A stretch of 64,000 nt of DNA from Castanea sativa (GCF_040712315.1 NC_134014.1:42087634-42151633), one strand, 5' to 3'. Positions 11,190-25,600 are shown, counted from the first letter of the stretch. The notes: generated by a model from the sequence alone, not told the origin. Numbers and translations are program-made.

Positions 11190-12676
11190 GATGACATTCA
11201 ATCTCAATGTGCAATGCAATCTAGCTATCACAAAACAGCAAAGCTTCTCTGGTGTGCTGAACTCCAATGTCTTTTAGAAAATACAATAACCAAACTATCT
11301 CACAAGTAGCCACAACCATGGCCCTATACTCTGCCTCTGCTGAAGATCTAGACACAGTGCATTGTTTTTTTTTTTTTTCCCATGAAACTAATAAGTCACC
11401 AATGAATACGCTATAACCAGTCACTAATCTCCTTGTATTAATACCTACAGCCTAATCAGAATCTGCAAAGTCCTTCACATGTATTTCAAACCTTAATGAA
11501 AACAGAATTCCCTTCCCTGGTTCATTATTCAAGTATTGCAATATCATATAGACAACATCCATGTGAGGTTTCCTAGGCTTAGCCATATATTGGCTCAACC
11601 TATGGACTGCATGGGTAATGTCTGGCCTAGTGATGGTCAAATACAACAACCTCCCAATCATTCTTCTATACAAACTTGGATCCTTAAGCTCTTCACCATC
11701 ATACTTACTCAATTTGAGATTTTGATCCATTGGTGTCCTTGCAAGCTTACACCCCAGATATCCTGCATCATTTAACACCTCAAGAACATACTTCCTCTAA
11801 CATAAAGCTATGCCTTGATCTGATCTTGCAACTTCAAGTCCAAGAAAATACTTCAAATCTCCCAAATCCTTCAACTTGAACCTCTGATCTAATAACAACT
11901 TAAACTTAGCAATCTCATCCTTGTTGTTACTAGCCACTAGAACATCATCTACATAAACCAGTAAGATCAAGAAAGACTCACCTCTCTACCTAGTAAATAG
12001 AGAGTAATCAGCTTTAGATTGGCTAAAGCCCAACTCATGAATCAAAGTAGTGGAGAACTTGGCAAACCATTGCCTAGAAGCCTATTTAAGTCCATAAAAA
12101 GACTTGTTTACTACAGACCTGCTCCCCTTGGCTATGAAACCTTGGTGGAATAGCCATATAAACCTCCTCAGTCAAATCCCCATGAAGAAACGCATTATTT
12201 ACATCAAGTTGAGCAAGAAACCAACCCTTAACTGCAGCCACTGCCAAGAGACTTTTGACAGAAACCATCTTGGCCATTGGTGAAAATGTCTTAGTATAGT
12301 CAATTCCTTCATTTTGAGTGAAACCCTAAGCAACAAGCCATGCCTTATACCTTTCCACAGAGCCATTAAACCTATATTTGACTTTATAAACCCATTTGCA
12401 CCCTATAGGCTTTTTATTAGGAGGCAGAGAGGTCAAAGTCCAGGTGTTATTGTCTTCTAAAGCTGCAATTTCAGTAGCCATAGCCTCCTGCCATTTAGGG
12501 TCTGCAGTTGCTTGATAATAATGGATAGGTTCAACAATAGATGAGATAGAACAACAAAAAGTCTTATAAGAAGAAGAAAGGGATTGATATGAAAGATGAG
12601 AAGACAAGGGATGAGAAGACAAGGGGTGAGAAGTACCTGATTGAAGAACAATGGTAGTGGGAGATGAAATAACCAA
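11190..12676 (-). pseudogene. Copia reverse transcriptase and RNase H
   Basis: The RT begins with [20 protein letters not shown] and [15 protein letters not shown] at 12330-12500, continues [19 protein letters not shown] at 12120-12220, and has the catalytic YVDDVLVASNN near 11930-11960. Next comes PMDQNLKLSKYDGEELKDPS and RRMIGRLLYLTITRPDI at 11600-11740. The RNase H part reads [20 protein letters not shown] at 11310-11380 and the usual LLFCDS at 11221. Several frameshifts and stops, for example after 12086 and near 11800, mark it as dead. Confidence 0.9.
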
Positions 12677-12799
12677 TGGTAGTCTTGAAGATAGAAAGGC
12701 CTTTTATGAGCTCTAGATGATTGTCTAAGAGGAATAGGATCAACAAGAGTCTCAGGGGGTGCAGTAGGAACATCTTGTAGAAAATCATCATCAAGTTCA

Positions 12800-14487
12800 T
12801 GATGAACTTGAAGAATAGTATCATCTAAAGTTGAGGAAACAAAAGGAGTGGAAGTGGAAGAATGAGAGTGAGATAAAGAAGGAACATCATCAAAAGGGAG
12901 AGTGGAAGAACAAGGTAAGGGTACAACAAAAGCATCAGAAATGGAAGAGGGGCAAGAATTAGTAGGTTTGTAAGGAAAAACTGATTCATGGAAAGTGACA
13001 TCCCTAGAAATGAAAACTGAATGGGATTTTAAGTCAAAAACCTTATATCCCTTGACATTAAAGGGGTATCCAATGAAAGCACACCTTCTAGACCTAGGAT
13101 CAAACTTAGACCTAGTGACAACAATGGTAGAAGCAAAACATTCACAACCAAATGATCATAAAAAGGAGGCTTATGAAACAACAATTCAAAAGGAGTTTTA
13201 TTGCCTAATAAGGGAAAAAGGTAATCTATTGACCAAATAAGCAGCAATTAAAACACATTCCCCCCAAAATTGAAGAGGAAGATTGGATTGAAATTGCAAT
13301 GCCCTGGCAATGGCAAGAAGGTGTTGATGCTTTCTTTCCACAATAGAATTGTTGTGGAGTATAGACACAACTAAGTTGATGAATGATACCGTTAGAGTTA
13401 AAGAAATTAGACATAGTAAACTCTAAAGCATTATCAGTTCTGATTTGCTTGATTTTAACATGGAATTGAGTAACAACCATAGAATAGAAGGAAGGAATAA
13501 GACAGTGAAATCAAATTTATTTTTCATCAAGTAGACCTAAGTAGCCCTAGTGGCATCATCAACAATTGTCAAAAAGTATTTGCATCCATCCAAGGTAGAA
13601 GTAGAATAAGGACCCCAAATGTCCATATAAATAAGATCAAAGGCAGAACTGCTCATGTGATTATTAAAAGGAAAATGAAAACGTTTTTGTTTAGCTAAAG
13701 GACAAATGTCACAAGTATTATTACAAGCATTTTGCAAGAAAGGAAAAACTTGAGATAAAACTTGCAATCTAGAATCTGAGGGGTGACCTAATTTGAAGTG
13801 CCAAAAAGATGAGAGAGCTTTATTAGAGGCAATAGCAGTTGAAAAGGAATTGAAAGATGAATTGAGTTTGTGACTAGCCAGAAATTCAGCTAGAGCAGTT
13901 GAAGTAGTGTGTTGTAAACTACCAGATTATAATAGGTATAGTCCATCAAGTTGTTGACCCACTCCAATCGTTCTCCAAGAGGCAAGGTCCTGAATAAAGC
14001 AAAAGGTAGATAAAAAAACAAAACAACAAGGTTGTGTGTTAGTAATAGTGCTAATAGAAAGTAGGTTGAATGTGAAAGAAGGCACACATAGGACATTAGT
14101 AAGGGTACAAGAAGAAGACAAAACAATGGTTCCAATATGTGTGACTGAAGCAGTTTCCCCATCAGGCAGTTGAACTATAGCATTGGTAGTAGCAGTAATA
14201 GAAGACAATAAACTCACTGAACACACAATATGGTCAGTAGCTCCAGTATCAATTACCCAAGTATTTGAACTAAAAACCTTTTTGTCCATCACTTTAGTAG
14301 AAAAAACAGAACGAGAAAGATTAATACTTGACATAGCATTGGCAGAAGAAGATACTCCATGTGTAAAAGGTAAGACTTTCACTTGTACTGCAGAAACAAG
14401 TGGAGAAGAAGGAGCAATTAAAGCTAAGAGTTGCTGACATTGTTCAGGGGTAAAGACTGAGCTGTTGGGGCTTGTGGTTGGCATCAA
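12800..14487 (-). pseudogene. Copia protease and integrase
   Basis: The protease site WVIDTGATDHIVCS is at about 14260-14220, inside an open stretch at 13927-14487. The pre-integrase zinc module (CDICPLAKQKRFHFPFNNH) and the integrase core (FDLIYMDIWGPY, then KYFLTIVDDATRAT) follow at 13537-13767. The next core segment with RTDNALEF is at 13226-13480, in another frame. The C-terminal integrase region around 12995-13200 reads in broken frames, including a PPFYDHL segment. The set is typical of copia pol and is inactive. Confidence 0.88.
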
Positions 14488-15479
14488 TTCTTGTGGCTAA
14501 GAAATTGTAACTTGATGAGCCATAGCTGTAGTCTTATTTTTAAACTTGAAGCTAGGTGGAAAACCATGCAACCTATAGCACTTATCTGTTGTGTGACCAA
14601 TTTTACCACAGTGAGTACAAACTGGTTTTTATTTGTTTTTGTTACCAGGACCATTTCCAGCAAGATTGGTACCAAAATGTGCATTAACATTTGGTAATTT
14701 GGCAACTAGTGTAGTAGAATCAACCTTAACAATTCTGGATTTGTGATTGATTTTTTGAGTTTCTTCTTGAATTAGTAAAGAATAAACCTTGCTAAGAGAT
14801 GGAATTGGATCCATAAGCAAAACTTGAGTTGTGACTTGGGAAAATGATTCATTCAACCCCATCAAGAATTTCATTACTGACTCTCTACCTTATAAATCAT
14901 TAAGCCTCTTGTTTATATTACAGACACACTTCCCACAAGTATATGAAGGAAAAGGACTCAAATTTTGTAACTGATCCCACAAAACCTTCAATTGAGTAAA
15001 GAAATCAGTGATATACACCTCACCTTGATGAAGTTTAGCAATTTTCTTTTGAAGATTGAAGACTCTAGGTCCATTAGTTTGAGCAAAATGATTCCTGAGA
15101 TCATTTCAGATCTCTAAAGCAATATCCTCATTGATGATGCTTGCTTGCAGTTTGGGTGAGACGGAATTGGTTAACTAGGTGCCAACCATATTGTTACACC
15201 TAATCCAAGCTTGCACTAATGAGGGAGAAGACACCAATGGCGATGAAAGAGTAAGAGTTCCATCAATGAAATCCAGCTTATTCTTGGTTAACAAAGCTTT
15301 CCTCACAGCTCGAGTCCATGCTGAATAGTTTTCTCCTCCAGTCAGGGGCTACGTAACAAGAATTGTGCTTGGACTCTCTGCATGGGGCAAGAACAAGGGA
15401 TCATCCATTGGTGAGTCCTGCCAAGAAGAAAAAGGTGCATTCTTGTTGCAGAACCACTTGTAGTTGCAGCGGAAGCCAT
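14484..15479 (-). pseudogene. Copia gag
   Basis: A start-like ATG at 15479 leads into MASAATTSGSA. After frame slips the plant copia gag pattern can be followed: GGENYSAWTRAVRKALL near 15330, SVMKFLMGLNESFSQV at 14820-14880, and the zinc knuckle CTHCGKIGHTTDKC (CX2CX4HX4C) at about 14580-14625. Stops, for example after NKNK at 14629, break the frame. Gag would form the particle shell. Confidence 0.8.
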
Positions 15480-15588
15480 TGTGAACAAGACAATGAGAAA
15501 TTTTCTTAAAGAAAGAAATAATTTTCACAAGAAAATTGAGAGAGAAAATAGAGAAAGAGTAAACAAACCCTAAGAAATTAGGGATTTA

Positions 15589-15600
15589 GCTCTGATACCA
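15589..15600 (-). promoter_or_regulatory. Primer-binding site of the copia element
   Basis: The minus strand reads TGGTATCAGAGC directly next to the LTR. This is the common plant copia site complementary to the initiator tRNA-Met 3' end. Confidence 0.9.
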
Positions 15601-15937
15601 TATCAGAAAACAGAGGGAATTCTTTCTCTATATCATTGAATAATAAGAATCTACAATGTACAAGTACCATTTATACTAAAATAGAGATGGAAACTAATGC
15701 CCAAAATGAAAACTAATTAACAGACTTTCTCATGTGTGACTCTATACACTAACAACTATTCTCACGTGCTATAACTAACTAATCAGTTATAAATACACTA
15801 AGCTATACCTAGTTTTATTACTTAAGCTACTGTCATTTTTCTTATTGTATTGCTCCTTCCTTCAGTGATGTAACTTTCCTTGTCATTGATTTAGCCAATT
15901 CTTCTTGCTTCTCATAATTCTTGTCAACATTATGATA
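15601..15937 (-). repeat. 5' LTR of the copia element
   Basis: This 337-base LTR begins TATCAG and ends TGATA on the plus strand, so its ends are a TATCA/TGATA inverted pair in place of TG...CA. It abuts the primer-binding site on the left and the ATATG target duplication on the right, which fixes both borders. Confidence 0.88.
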
Positions 15938-15942
15938 ATATG

Positions 15943-16616
15943 GATTATTTTTAGATAAAACTATATAAATTCTACCCATCTTTTCATTATACACATGAAT
16001 ATTTGTAATTGAAAGATATGTATTAAGGAATAATTATTTTTACACATATATCTATTATTTATTAAATTTTGATATAGATATTGTCGCATGTCAATTCAAA
16101 AAAAAAAAACCGAGTAGGACTGTCCCACCGTGACTCCGTGAGTGACCTTTCGGTGAATTAATGTCGACAAAAAAATAAATTAAAAAATCAGAGAGACAAC
16201 AGATCAAATCAAACGAAGCGCACGATCTCATCTCCAAAAAAAAAAAAAAAAAAAAGGGAAGCGCACAAGGCACAACCAATCAAGTTGAAGCTCTACGACA
16301 CGTGTAATAGGTATGTACAGCACAACACATCTACCAAATCCAAATCCTATCTCTCTTTTCTTTCTTTATTGCAGCCCTCTCCTTCCTCCTCAATTTCCCA
16401 TTTCAGTGATTTTCACGACTTTCAACTCCAATAAATTTCCACGCATTTTCCAATTTTACCCCTCTTACCCTCTTTAAAGGTTAACCCCCACTATTATTCG
16501 GTTTCTCTTGTTCTCTCTCTCTCTCTCCCGAAACCGTTGAAACGAAGAAAAGAACCCAAACAGAGAGACCACCACACCACTCCACTCAACTCAGCTCAAC
16601 TCGTCCGCGTCAACTC
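15943..16616 (+). promoter_or_regulatory. SRFR1 upstream region and 5' UTR
   Basis: Only about 680 bases separate the copia element from the SRFR1 start codon. A pyrimidine run (CTCTCTCTCTCTCTC) at about 16512-16527 is of the kind common in plant core promoters and 5' leaders. No convincing TATA box is seen. There is a run of about 20 A at 16236-16255. The transcription start is not visible from sequence. Confidence 0.4.
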
Positions 16617-19600
16617 ATGGGCAGCTCAGCTATCTCTGAGCGAGTCGAGCTCGCCAAGCTCTGTAGCTCTCGTGACTGGTCCAAGGCTATCCGAGTCCTC
16701 GACTCGCTCCTCTCTCAGTCTTTCGCCATCCAAGACATCTGGTTCGTACAACGCGCAATTCTCAAAAAAGTTTTCGAACCTCACCGATCTTCAATTTCTT
16801 CGATTATCTTTTTTGGTCACTGATTGATTTCTCGCTTTTGAATGTTGGTTTCAGCAATAGAGCTTTCTGTTACAGCCAATTGGAGCTCCACAAGCATGTG
16901 ATTAAGGACTGTGACAAGGCGCTTCAGCTCGACCCTACGCTTCTTCAAGCTTACATTCTCAAAGGTCTCTCTTCGGTCAATTTTTCAATTACGATAATCC
17001 AATTAATTATCGTCGATAGGACCTCAATTATTTAGTCTAATTAAAACTTTTTGTAGTTGATGTGTTTTTTATTATTTGATTGAGAATTTAATTAAGAATT
17101 CCATCTGCAATTGTGGCATTTTCTGTGAGCTAAGTAGTTGCATTTGGGATCGGTTTCATGGCGAATGTGAGTAATTGATGCGGTGCTAGGTTAGAAATGT
17201 TAGGGTTTTATAGGAAGGAGCAAGGGCTTAAGAATGCTGTTTGGGTTATTAGAATGCATTTTGTTTTATTAATTATTAGTTGCACTCGGATTTCCCGACT
17301 GATTGTTTGCATTGCATTGCTAGTTTTGTTAAAAATACTGTTTGGGTTCTTCATTCTTTTACCATGATTTGGGTTTATGGCATTTTAGGGGCTGTTCGTG
17401 AGTGACGTACTGTGCATTTTATATGAAATTTAAATTTAATAACTGACTTTCTCCATGATTTAATTGGATGTTAACAACAATTATCGAGGCTACTCTTTAA
17501 TCTATGTTATGCAAAGTTGATGGTTAGCATGATATATATTTGACCGAGAAGAAAAAATATACTGAGATTTAAAGCTAAATTAATATATGAAACATAAAAC
17601 TAGCATGCATTTAGTGTTGACAAATATGAACAAAAGAAAAGACGCAAGATAACTGTCTGCATGCATTTCATATCAATCATCAATCAAATGGAACTCAGCG
17701 TTCTTTTAAATCCTTTACATTGTATATGATTAATTCTATACTAAATCTTACAGTTACTTCCTTTTCAATGTATAAAATCAAAGATTCATTTTAAAAATCG
17801 AATTTTTTTTTTTGGTTGGAAAATTTGAGTTTATCAATATTCCTGACTGAAAATTATCGTTCCATAGTTGCGGTAGAAGCATTAGAAAAGTAAGAATAAG
17901 TACAACCACTTTATAAATAATTTGGTAAGTTGATTATCTTCTATTGTTTACTCTACAAGAGAAGAAAAGGAAAGACCACTCATTGCAGCCATCCAATCAT
18001 GCAATGAATGCAAAAAAAACACACTTCAGGTCTAGCATGGAATGTTCCACCTCCTCAGAGATGCAATTGTTGTTGTCTCTCCAAATAGTCCATAGGAGAC
18101 ACAATGGGATAGCCCCCAAATATCCTTTTTTTTTGGGGGGTGTCTGTGATCTATTTGGGTTAATTGAATTCTTGGGGGTAATAAAAATTATAAAAATGAA
18201 AATTCATTTTGAAATAATAGGGGCATATATATAAAAGAAAATTTCATTTTGAACATTCTTTTCATTAAATATATGTTTGAAATTAAAGCTTGGTACCTCA
18301 ATATGAGGAAGGTAAAACATTAAAATGATAGTAAATTTACGTATAGGAATAAAGAAAAGAAAAGACACATAAATGCTCATAGCCTTTGCTCTATGCGACT
18401 AGAGAAGGTCTTACTGTGTTAATCAGCGGTTGTACATTATTGATCCCTCTTATAATTTTAAACTGATGCAGCTATATATGTAATAGTTTTACATCTAGAG
18501 CTTGTGCATTCGCTTTTAAACTGATTCTAGTTATATTTCTCATCCAGGTCGTGCATTTTCTGCTTTGGGAAGGAAAGAGGATGCTCTTTTGGTTTGGGAC
18601 AAAGGTTATGAGCATGCTATGCGTCAGTCTGCAGATCTGAAGCAGTTGCTAGAACTGGAAGAGCTTCTGAGAATTGCAAAACAAGAAAGAAGTATTACAC
18701 GTGAAAGCAATGGGATGGAGTCTATGTCATCTGTGTCTGCATCTGGATCAGGACCTCATAGCAATGGCACTTATAAGAATCACAATAAATTGAGTGATGA
18801 ATCTAAATTATGCAGTGCTTCTGGGGATTCATCTGAGTTCTGCAGTGGGTCTAGTAATAATTTTGACCTACGCAATGGATTCAATGATAAAGCTTTAGAG
18901 AGTACAAATTTTGATGGTCAAATGACTGAGAGTCATGATATTGTAGATAAATTGAGTTATGAATCAGATTCATGTAGTGACTTAAGTGATACATCTGAAC
19001 CATGCAGTAAGTTATCTACAATTTGTAACAGCCCAAGCAATACAACTGAAACTAGCAGCAAGTTAACTTTTAAATCTGAAATACATAATGAAATAATTGA
19101 TGAAGCCAAGAAAAATAAAAAGTTCTGTGTTGCTAGAATTTCCAAGACCAAGTCAATAAGTGTAGATTTTCGACTATCAAGGGGTATAGCACAGGTATGT
19201 TTAACACCACTACTTGGTAAAAGAAAAAAAAAATTAAGTGCAGTTATTGTTTTTACTGTATTCTAAGTTTTTCAAAACATGTATTTGGTTCCTTTTTGCA
19301 GGTTAATGAAGGGAAATATGCTCATGCCATATCTATCTTTGACCAGGTAAAATTTGGAATTGATGAGTCAATCTGATGATGTGTCTTGGGACTTTTTTTC
19401 TTTTTTCTTTTTTATTTGGGGGAGGGGGGGGACTAATTATAAGTTTAATAACCATTTCCTTTTCCTGATATTGTATACATAGATACTGAAAGAGGATCCC
19501 ACTTATCCTGAGGCACTAATAGGAAGAGGGACAGCATATGCATTTCAACGAGAACTAGAAGCTGCTATTGCTGATTTTACAAAGGTATTTGAATGATAAA

Positions 19601-22600
19601 TATCGAGTGTTGTTGAAAACTATTTTGACATTCAGGTTTAAATAGTTTTTATTATGATTTATATTTTAGGCTATTGAGTCAAATCCATCTGCTGGTGAAG
19701 CATGGAAGCGGAGAGGGCAAGCTCGAGCTGCCTTAGGGGAATCTGTTCAGGTTAAAGTAGTTCACCCTATTTTTTAAACCTTATTTTCTTTCTAATCAAT
19801 TGCAAACCTCTGTCTTTACTGTGTTTTGCTATGTATGCTTGTCTTTGTTTTTTAGAATGTTTATATAATTTTTTTTTTAAGTAATAATACATTTTAGTAG
19901 AAAAAATGCATCAAGTACACAAGGGGGTATACTAGATGAACAACATAATGCATATAAAAAAGTACAATGATCCATACAATCCAAGAAATTAGAAAAAGGA
20001 TATGTCCCTGTGGCCAGCATCCATTCGAATGGCGTTCTGATAACTTGGAGCTTCAAATCCGCAATCAATCGTTCACACCCATCAATAGTTCTAGTGTTCC
20101 TTTCCTGCTAGAGACACCACATCAAACAATGGTGAACAGCTTTCTGGATGTCACCATTCCTTGGCCAGTGTATGACGCGAACCACCTAACCGTTCTCTTG
20201 AGAAACGAACGATATTGAAATTCCCAATGTAACACCATGGAACATCCCAATATTGCTGAATTCCAGTCAGCTCATCCCACATTTGCCCCCTTACATTATT
20301 ATCATTTGGGCCATAAACCCCAAAACATGCCCAAATAAAACCTTCCCCCACACCCTGCCACCAAACCGACACGGAAAAGGAACCCACCATAACCTCCGAC
20401 CTTTCTAAAACCCTCCTATCCCACATCATCAAAACCCCACCAGCCATTTGGTCCACATCCAAAGCCACCTAATCCACATAAGGACAACTCCAGAGGCTGC
20501 AAACCATCTATCTATCCATGCCAGCAAGCTTAGTTTCATGAAGGCAGACATCACAATTCCACTCACGTAATAAATTTTTTTGTACCAACCGTTTTCAGAA
20601 GTCATTCAAACCTCGAACATTCCATGAAATCATTTTGAGCTTCATAAAAACTGATAATTCCCTACTACTAGCTCTGTACAGCAGCCAAAACTCTACCTAC
20701 CATCATATTTAACTGAAAATATCAGATTCCCTCAGCTCTCTCTTCCCTTTATCCTTTGAGATAGCAGATTTTTGATGAACGGCAGCTCTCCTGTGCAACA
20801 GGTTGGCAACCTCCATCTACTTCTCTAGCCTTTATAACATCCCAATACACATCTTCTCATGTTGACTCAAAGGAAGCCCAACCAGCTTACTAAAACCAGG
20901 AATTCTGTGCTTCACCCAATTAGAAATATCCGACGTATTCTCAAGCCCCAAAACCTCAGTTCCCCTGTTCAGCTCAGCCAACAAAGCCAGCCCAAGGGGA
21001 GTGATGGTCATCAGAGGGGAGAAACTCTCAACCTTGCCCAAACCCAGGTTGGCATTACCCACTTCTCCCTCTGCCAATACACTGGACCCAGGAGAGCCAC
21101 GATCTGCCTTCGTGGGTATTACCGCTAACATGGACCGGTCAAGGTTAAGGACAGCAGTTGGTGTGTGACGATAGTTGCCTATCCCCTAAAAATCACTTAC
21201 ACAGCTGTCCTGGCCACCTCCATCCCCACTCTGGACACCCAAACCCACAAGCACTGCTCTTGATAAGCTCAGAAAGGCACCACAGATATTACTTCTCACA
21301 TACTACAGATAGTTTCATGGTTAAAAAAGCACCACAGACAAAATAGCTTAGAAAATTGCAGTACGACTTATTCTTGCTGTCACAGAACGTTACCTTTTTA
21401 TAAATGAAATATATACCTGAAATATTTAGTGGCTCCTATTGCATGTTGAAAAGTATATGTAGAGTAACTCAAGATTGTTAGTGCTTCAAACGATACAAAT
21501 ACTGATTCAAATGTATGCCATGCTTGATTCCCTCTTGATACCAGGCTATTGAAGACTTGACAAAGGCACTAGAGTTTGAACCAAACTCGGCCGATATTTT
21601 GCATGAAAGGGGTAACTTGCTTGAACCCTGCTCTTTTCATTGTATTTCAGAGGATTATATTGAAAGAACTTGCTGCTGATATTTAGCTGTGTTCTAGATG
21701 CAGATGTAGGTGTGATATCTATTTAGCTTGATAGTAGAAGTGATTAAATATAAAATTTAAGGCATACAATATTGATATTGAAGTCAATCTCTATGTATGA
21801 ACTGAACGTGTCATTGCTCTGTAAAATCACGAGAAAAACACTGCAGGATAAGTTTTGTGTCAAGAAGGTAATAACAGTTTTGTGGCATTGTATTTCAGAG
21901 GATTATATTGAAAGCACTGGCTGCTGATATTTAGCTGTGTTCTAGATGCAGATGTAGGTGATATCAATTTAGCTTGATAGTAAAAGTGGTTAAATATAAA
22001 ATTTAGGGCATATAATATTGGTATTGTAGTCAGTCTCTATGTATGAACTGAACGTGTCATTGTTACTGTAAAATCTCGAGATAAACACTGGCAGGATAAG
22101 TTGTGTCAAGAAGGTAATAACAGTTTTGTGGCATAAAGTGATCCATAGGTTGCTATTAATGGCAGGAATTGTCAGTTTTAAGTTTAAAGATTTCAATGCT
22201 TCTGTGGAGGACCTATCCACGTGTGTAAAGCTTGACAAAGATAACGCATCGGCATACACATATTTGGTGAGTGTTCAACATCTTCAGTCTTGCCCTAGTA
22301 GTCAGGAATTTTTGTACTGACTGACCAAATATTGGCTCTCATAGGGTTTGTCGTTATCTTCAATTGGTGAATTTAGAAAGGCAGAGGAGGCTCATAAGAA
22401 ATCAATTGAATTGGATCAACATTTCCTTGAGGCATGGACTCATCTAACCCAGGTATGCTTGAGCAACTACTTTGTTATACTTAAGGGGATTGTCTTGTTG
22501 ACTCTGCATCAAGATATCTATTGAGCAGTCAACGAAGACATTCTTCACATCTAGTTGATGTCTATGCCTGTGCCCTGTGGCAGAACTTATCAATAAAAAG

Positions 22601-25600
22601 CAGCTTGTCATGGATACCATAATGTTTCAAATTCTACTTTTGTAATCTAATTGTTTCCACTGATGGTCCCCTTTGGAATGAGGTGGTTTGTATGGTGTTA
22701 GCCTGAGCTACAATGTTTATACTTGATGTATATGGCTACTATTGGTCAGCCTGTGTGAGACATAAGAAGGAAGCTTTAAAACTGTTTATGTTCTAAATAA
22801 ATGTTTGTCTCAATAGTTAACTAGGTTTCTGAGTATTATTAATCTAATTTTTAAAAAAAGTATCTTCTTGGATTAGATAACATAAATAGTGGTCTTCACT
22901 TGGCATTGAAAACTGGAATATATCAGTGTACCAATGACTTATGCATTTTCTTTACCCATTGATACATTGCAAGGGCAATACAGGGAACCTGAAAGCTAAA
23001 GAACATTTAAGCCCCCTACCAAAAAGAACTAAATAAGAAGAAAGTGAAACAAAAATAGCTAAAAATGAAGAAGCACATACTTTATTTTGTCAGCAGAGTC
23101 TTTCGGAAATGTGGAATGCACAATAGCATAGTGCTAATTTTGATATGTAAGATCATCAAGGGAATAATCATTTGCTGTTGGAATTACAGTGATCACATGA
23201 GAAACAGGAGCCGTAGTTAGAGAAGAAATAGTGATAAGGTTAGCAACTGAACATATTGTTTCAACTTAGTCCTTCTAAGTTCAATTTGAATTGTGGCTCT
23301 TGTGGCTTTGTACGTCTTGGGTTAGCAGATTATGGTTGTGTTCACAATTGTGGGGTTGTTGTGATGGGTGTTTCAAAGTCTTGCTCAAAGAGGAGTGGTG
23401 GGTTTCATGAGGGTAGGTGTTGTTTTCACCGTTTGTTTGGGGGCAGTAGTGCAGCTGGTGGCTTTGGCAGACGCATCATCTCATAGGTGTTCGGTGGTGT
23501 TAAAATTGCGCTTAGGTGTGCCTAAAGCTCAAACCCCTGAGGTCTAAGGCACACTTTTTTGGTGATTTTTGAAGAAGCACAAAGCATGCCTAGGTGCACT
23601 TTATACTTTTTTTGCTAAAAGTATTTAGATCATTAAGATTAATTGCTCGATCTTGAGGAAATGACATGGACATTAATTTATTATACAAAAACTACTCTTA
23701 AGGTGTTGTATTATACAAATGGTTTTTTGTTTACATATCAAAAGAAACAAATAAGGATACTTTTCTCTTATTTTGTTATTTGGTTTTTTCCTTTTTAGAT
23801 ATATTTTGGTTGAAACATATACTTAATTTGGTTTATGTAGTTTATAAAAAACAAGAGAATTATATAAAAATAATGTATAAAATTTTATGTAACATTTGAA
23901 ATTACAAACTTTGTACAACTGCACTACCCGTTTTAGCTAATAGGTAAATTATATTACTATCTTGAGTTTTAAAAAAATATAATTTTTTTTTTAAATTTTA
24001 TATTTTTTATTAGAGGTTATTATTCTTGCTTGCGCTTTTTGCTTTGCACCTAGGCCCCAAGAGGTCTATGTGCTTAAGTCTATGCACTTTAGTGTGTTTG
24101 ATGCTTTTACCGACACTATATCTGATGTGGCAAGAGAATCCAGGTGGTCTTGGCAATAACTTCATGTGGTAAGTATTTCATCTCTGCTGGGTACACAATT
24201 GTGGGGTGGGATTTGGAGTGCGGGTGTTTTGGATCTGGATGGCTGTTGGGTTGCTTTTTAGGGTTCTGCTGAAAAACTGGATTGGGGTTTGTTACTAAGT
24301 TCATGTAGCACTGATAGCTGAAGTTTGAACACAATAGAAAAGAAGAGTATTGGGGCTAAACTCTATGCTTCACCAGCTAAGTTTGAACACAATAAAAGAA
24401 GTTTGAACACTAAGCTAGAGTATCGACTGACTTTCATTCATCAAATTCAATGTCTGCAGCAAATCCTCTGCTCCTTTTAGTAGGGCTTCCAGTGCTACCA
24501 CATATAAGGAAATAAATTTGAAATTAACTATTAAGTATATGGAAATAAACCTTAATGAATTACATTTAATATGTAAATAAAATTAATAGAATCCTTATAA
24601 AAAAAAAAAAATTAATAGAATCAGATCAATCAGCATTGATCTGGGCTCAATCAGTGTCAATTACTCCATCATCAAACCAGGTCACTGGCTGGTCCTCCTC
24701 CTGTGTTGCCGCCCATAAACATTTGCGATCAGAGATTGATACTTGGTGTCTGCAGTGATCTGCACCTTATGGTGTCTTGTCTTCACCTTATTTTAGTCTA
24801 TTGGCAATTGCCTAGAGAGGTACAAGACTTACCAAAAGGATAGCATGAAATCTGGTCATAAATAGGGAAACAGCTTGGCAAGCTGTGCCTTTGTGTTGTG
24901 GAGCTCAATCTCTATTTATTGGGAGTGTTCACTCTATCAGTGGATTCATTTTGTCCTTATTCAATTGATATTGATCTCATATGCGCTAATGCACCCATCT
25001 GGTTGCACATTTTTAATAAGTCTAGTGTACTTGGTTGCATCTCTCATATGCATCAAGTAGGCGTATGACTCGTTGGCTTTATTGCATCAAGAAACTTTAA
25101 CTGTTGTTATGAATATGTAATTTGTTGCAGCTCTATCAAGATTTGGCAAAACCAACAAAAGCCTTGGAATGTCTTCAACATGTTCTACAAATTGATGGAA
25201 GGTAAGCATTGTTTACCTGTAACAAGTCATCTATGATGTCAAAAATTAACACTAAAATTTTCTGATGCCTGATTTTGATTGAGATGCTCACTTTTGATAA
25301 TTCTACTCTACATATATTTGATACTCTTAATGCCTTCTTGAATAGATTTGCTAGAGCCTACCATTTGCGTGGCCTACTGTTCCATGGGATGGGGGAGCAC
25401 AGGTATGTTCTATCAACTTTTGATAATTTATGAAAGGGTACATTATGGATTCAATGTTATTATCTGAGTTCTCATGATCCTGTGGACCATCTTGGATCCC
25501 TGAGGATATATGGTGGTAGGTGATGGTGAATCATGGGGGGAAATAAACTGTCTTGCGAAAAGGGAAATGGGAAATACAATCAAACTTATTTGGGACAAAT

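Larger units (their letters stand above)
10779..15937 (-). mobile_element. Ty1/copia retrotransposon with ATATG target duplication
   Basis: The element is bounded by ATATG at 10774-10778 and again at 15938-15942. On the minus strand the order is LTR, primer-binding site, gag, protease, integrase, RT and RNase H, and then a polypurine tract and LTR; integrase before RT is the copia order. Frameshifts and stops occur throughout, so it is not autonomous. The LTRs are unequal (199 and 337 bases) because the left one is rearranged. The element lies about 680 bases upstream of the SRFR1 start codon, in the opposite orientation. Confidence 0.92.

Noticed and set aside
19877..21346. Open frames on the plus strand opposite the L1 in intron 6
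   Set aside because: They mirror the minus-strand L1 coding parts, which carry the family motifs.
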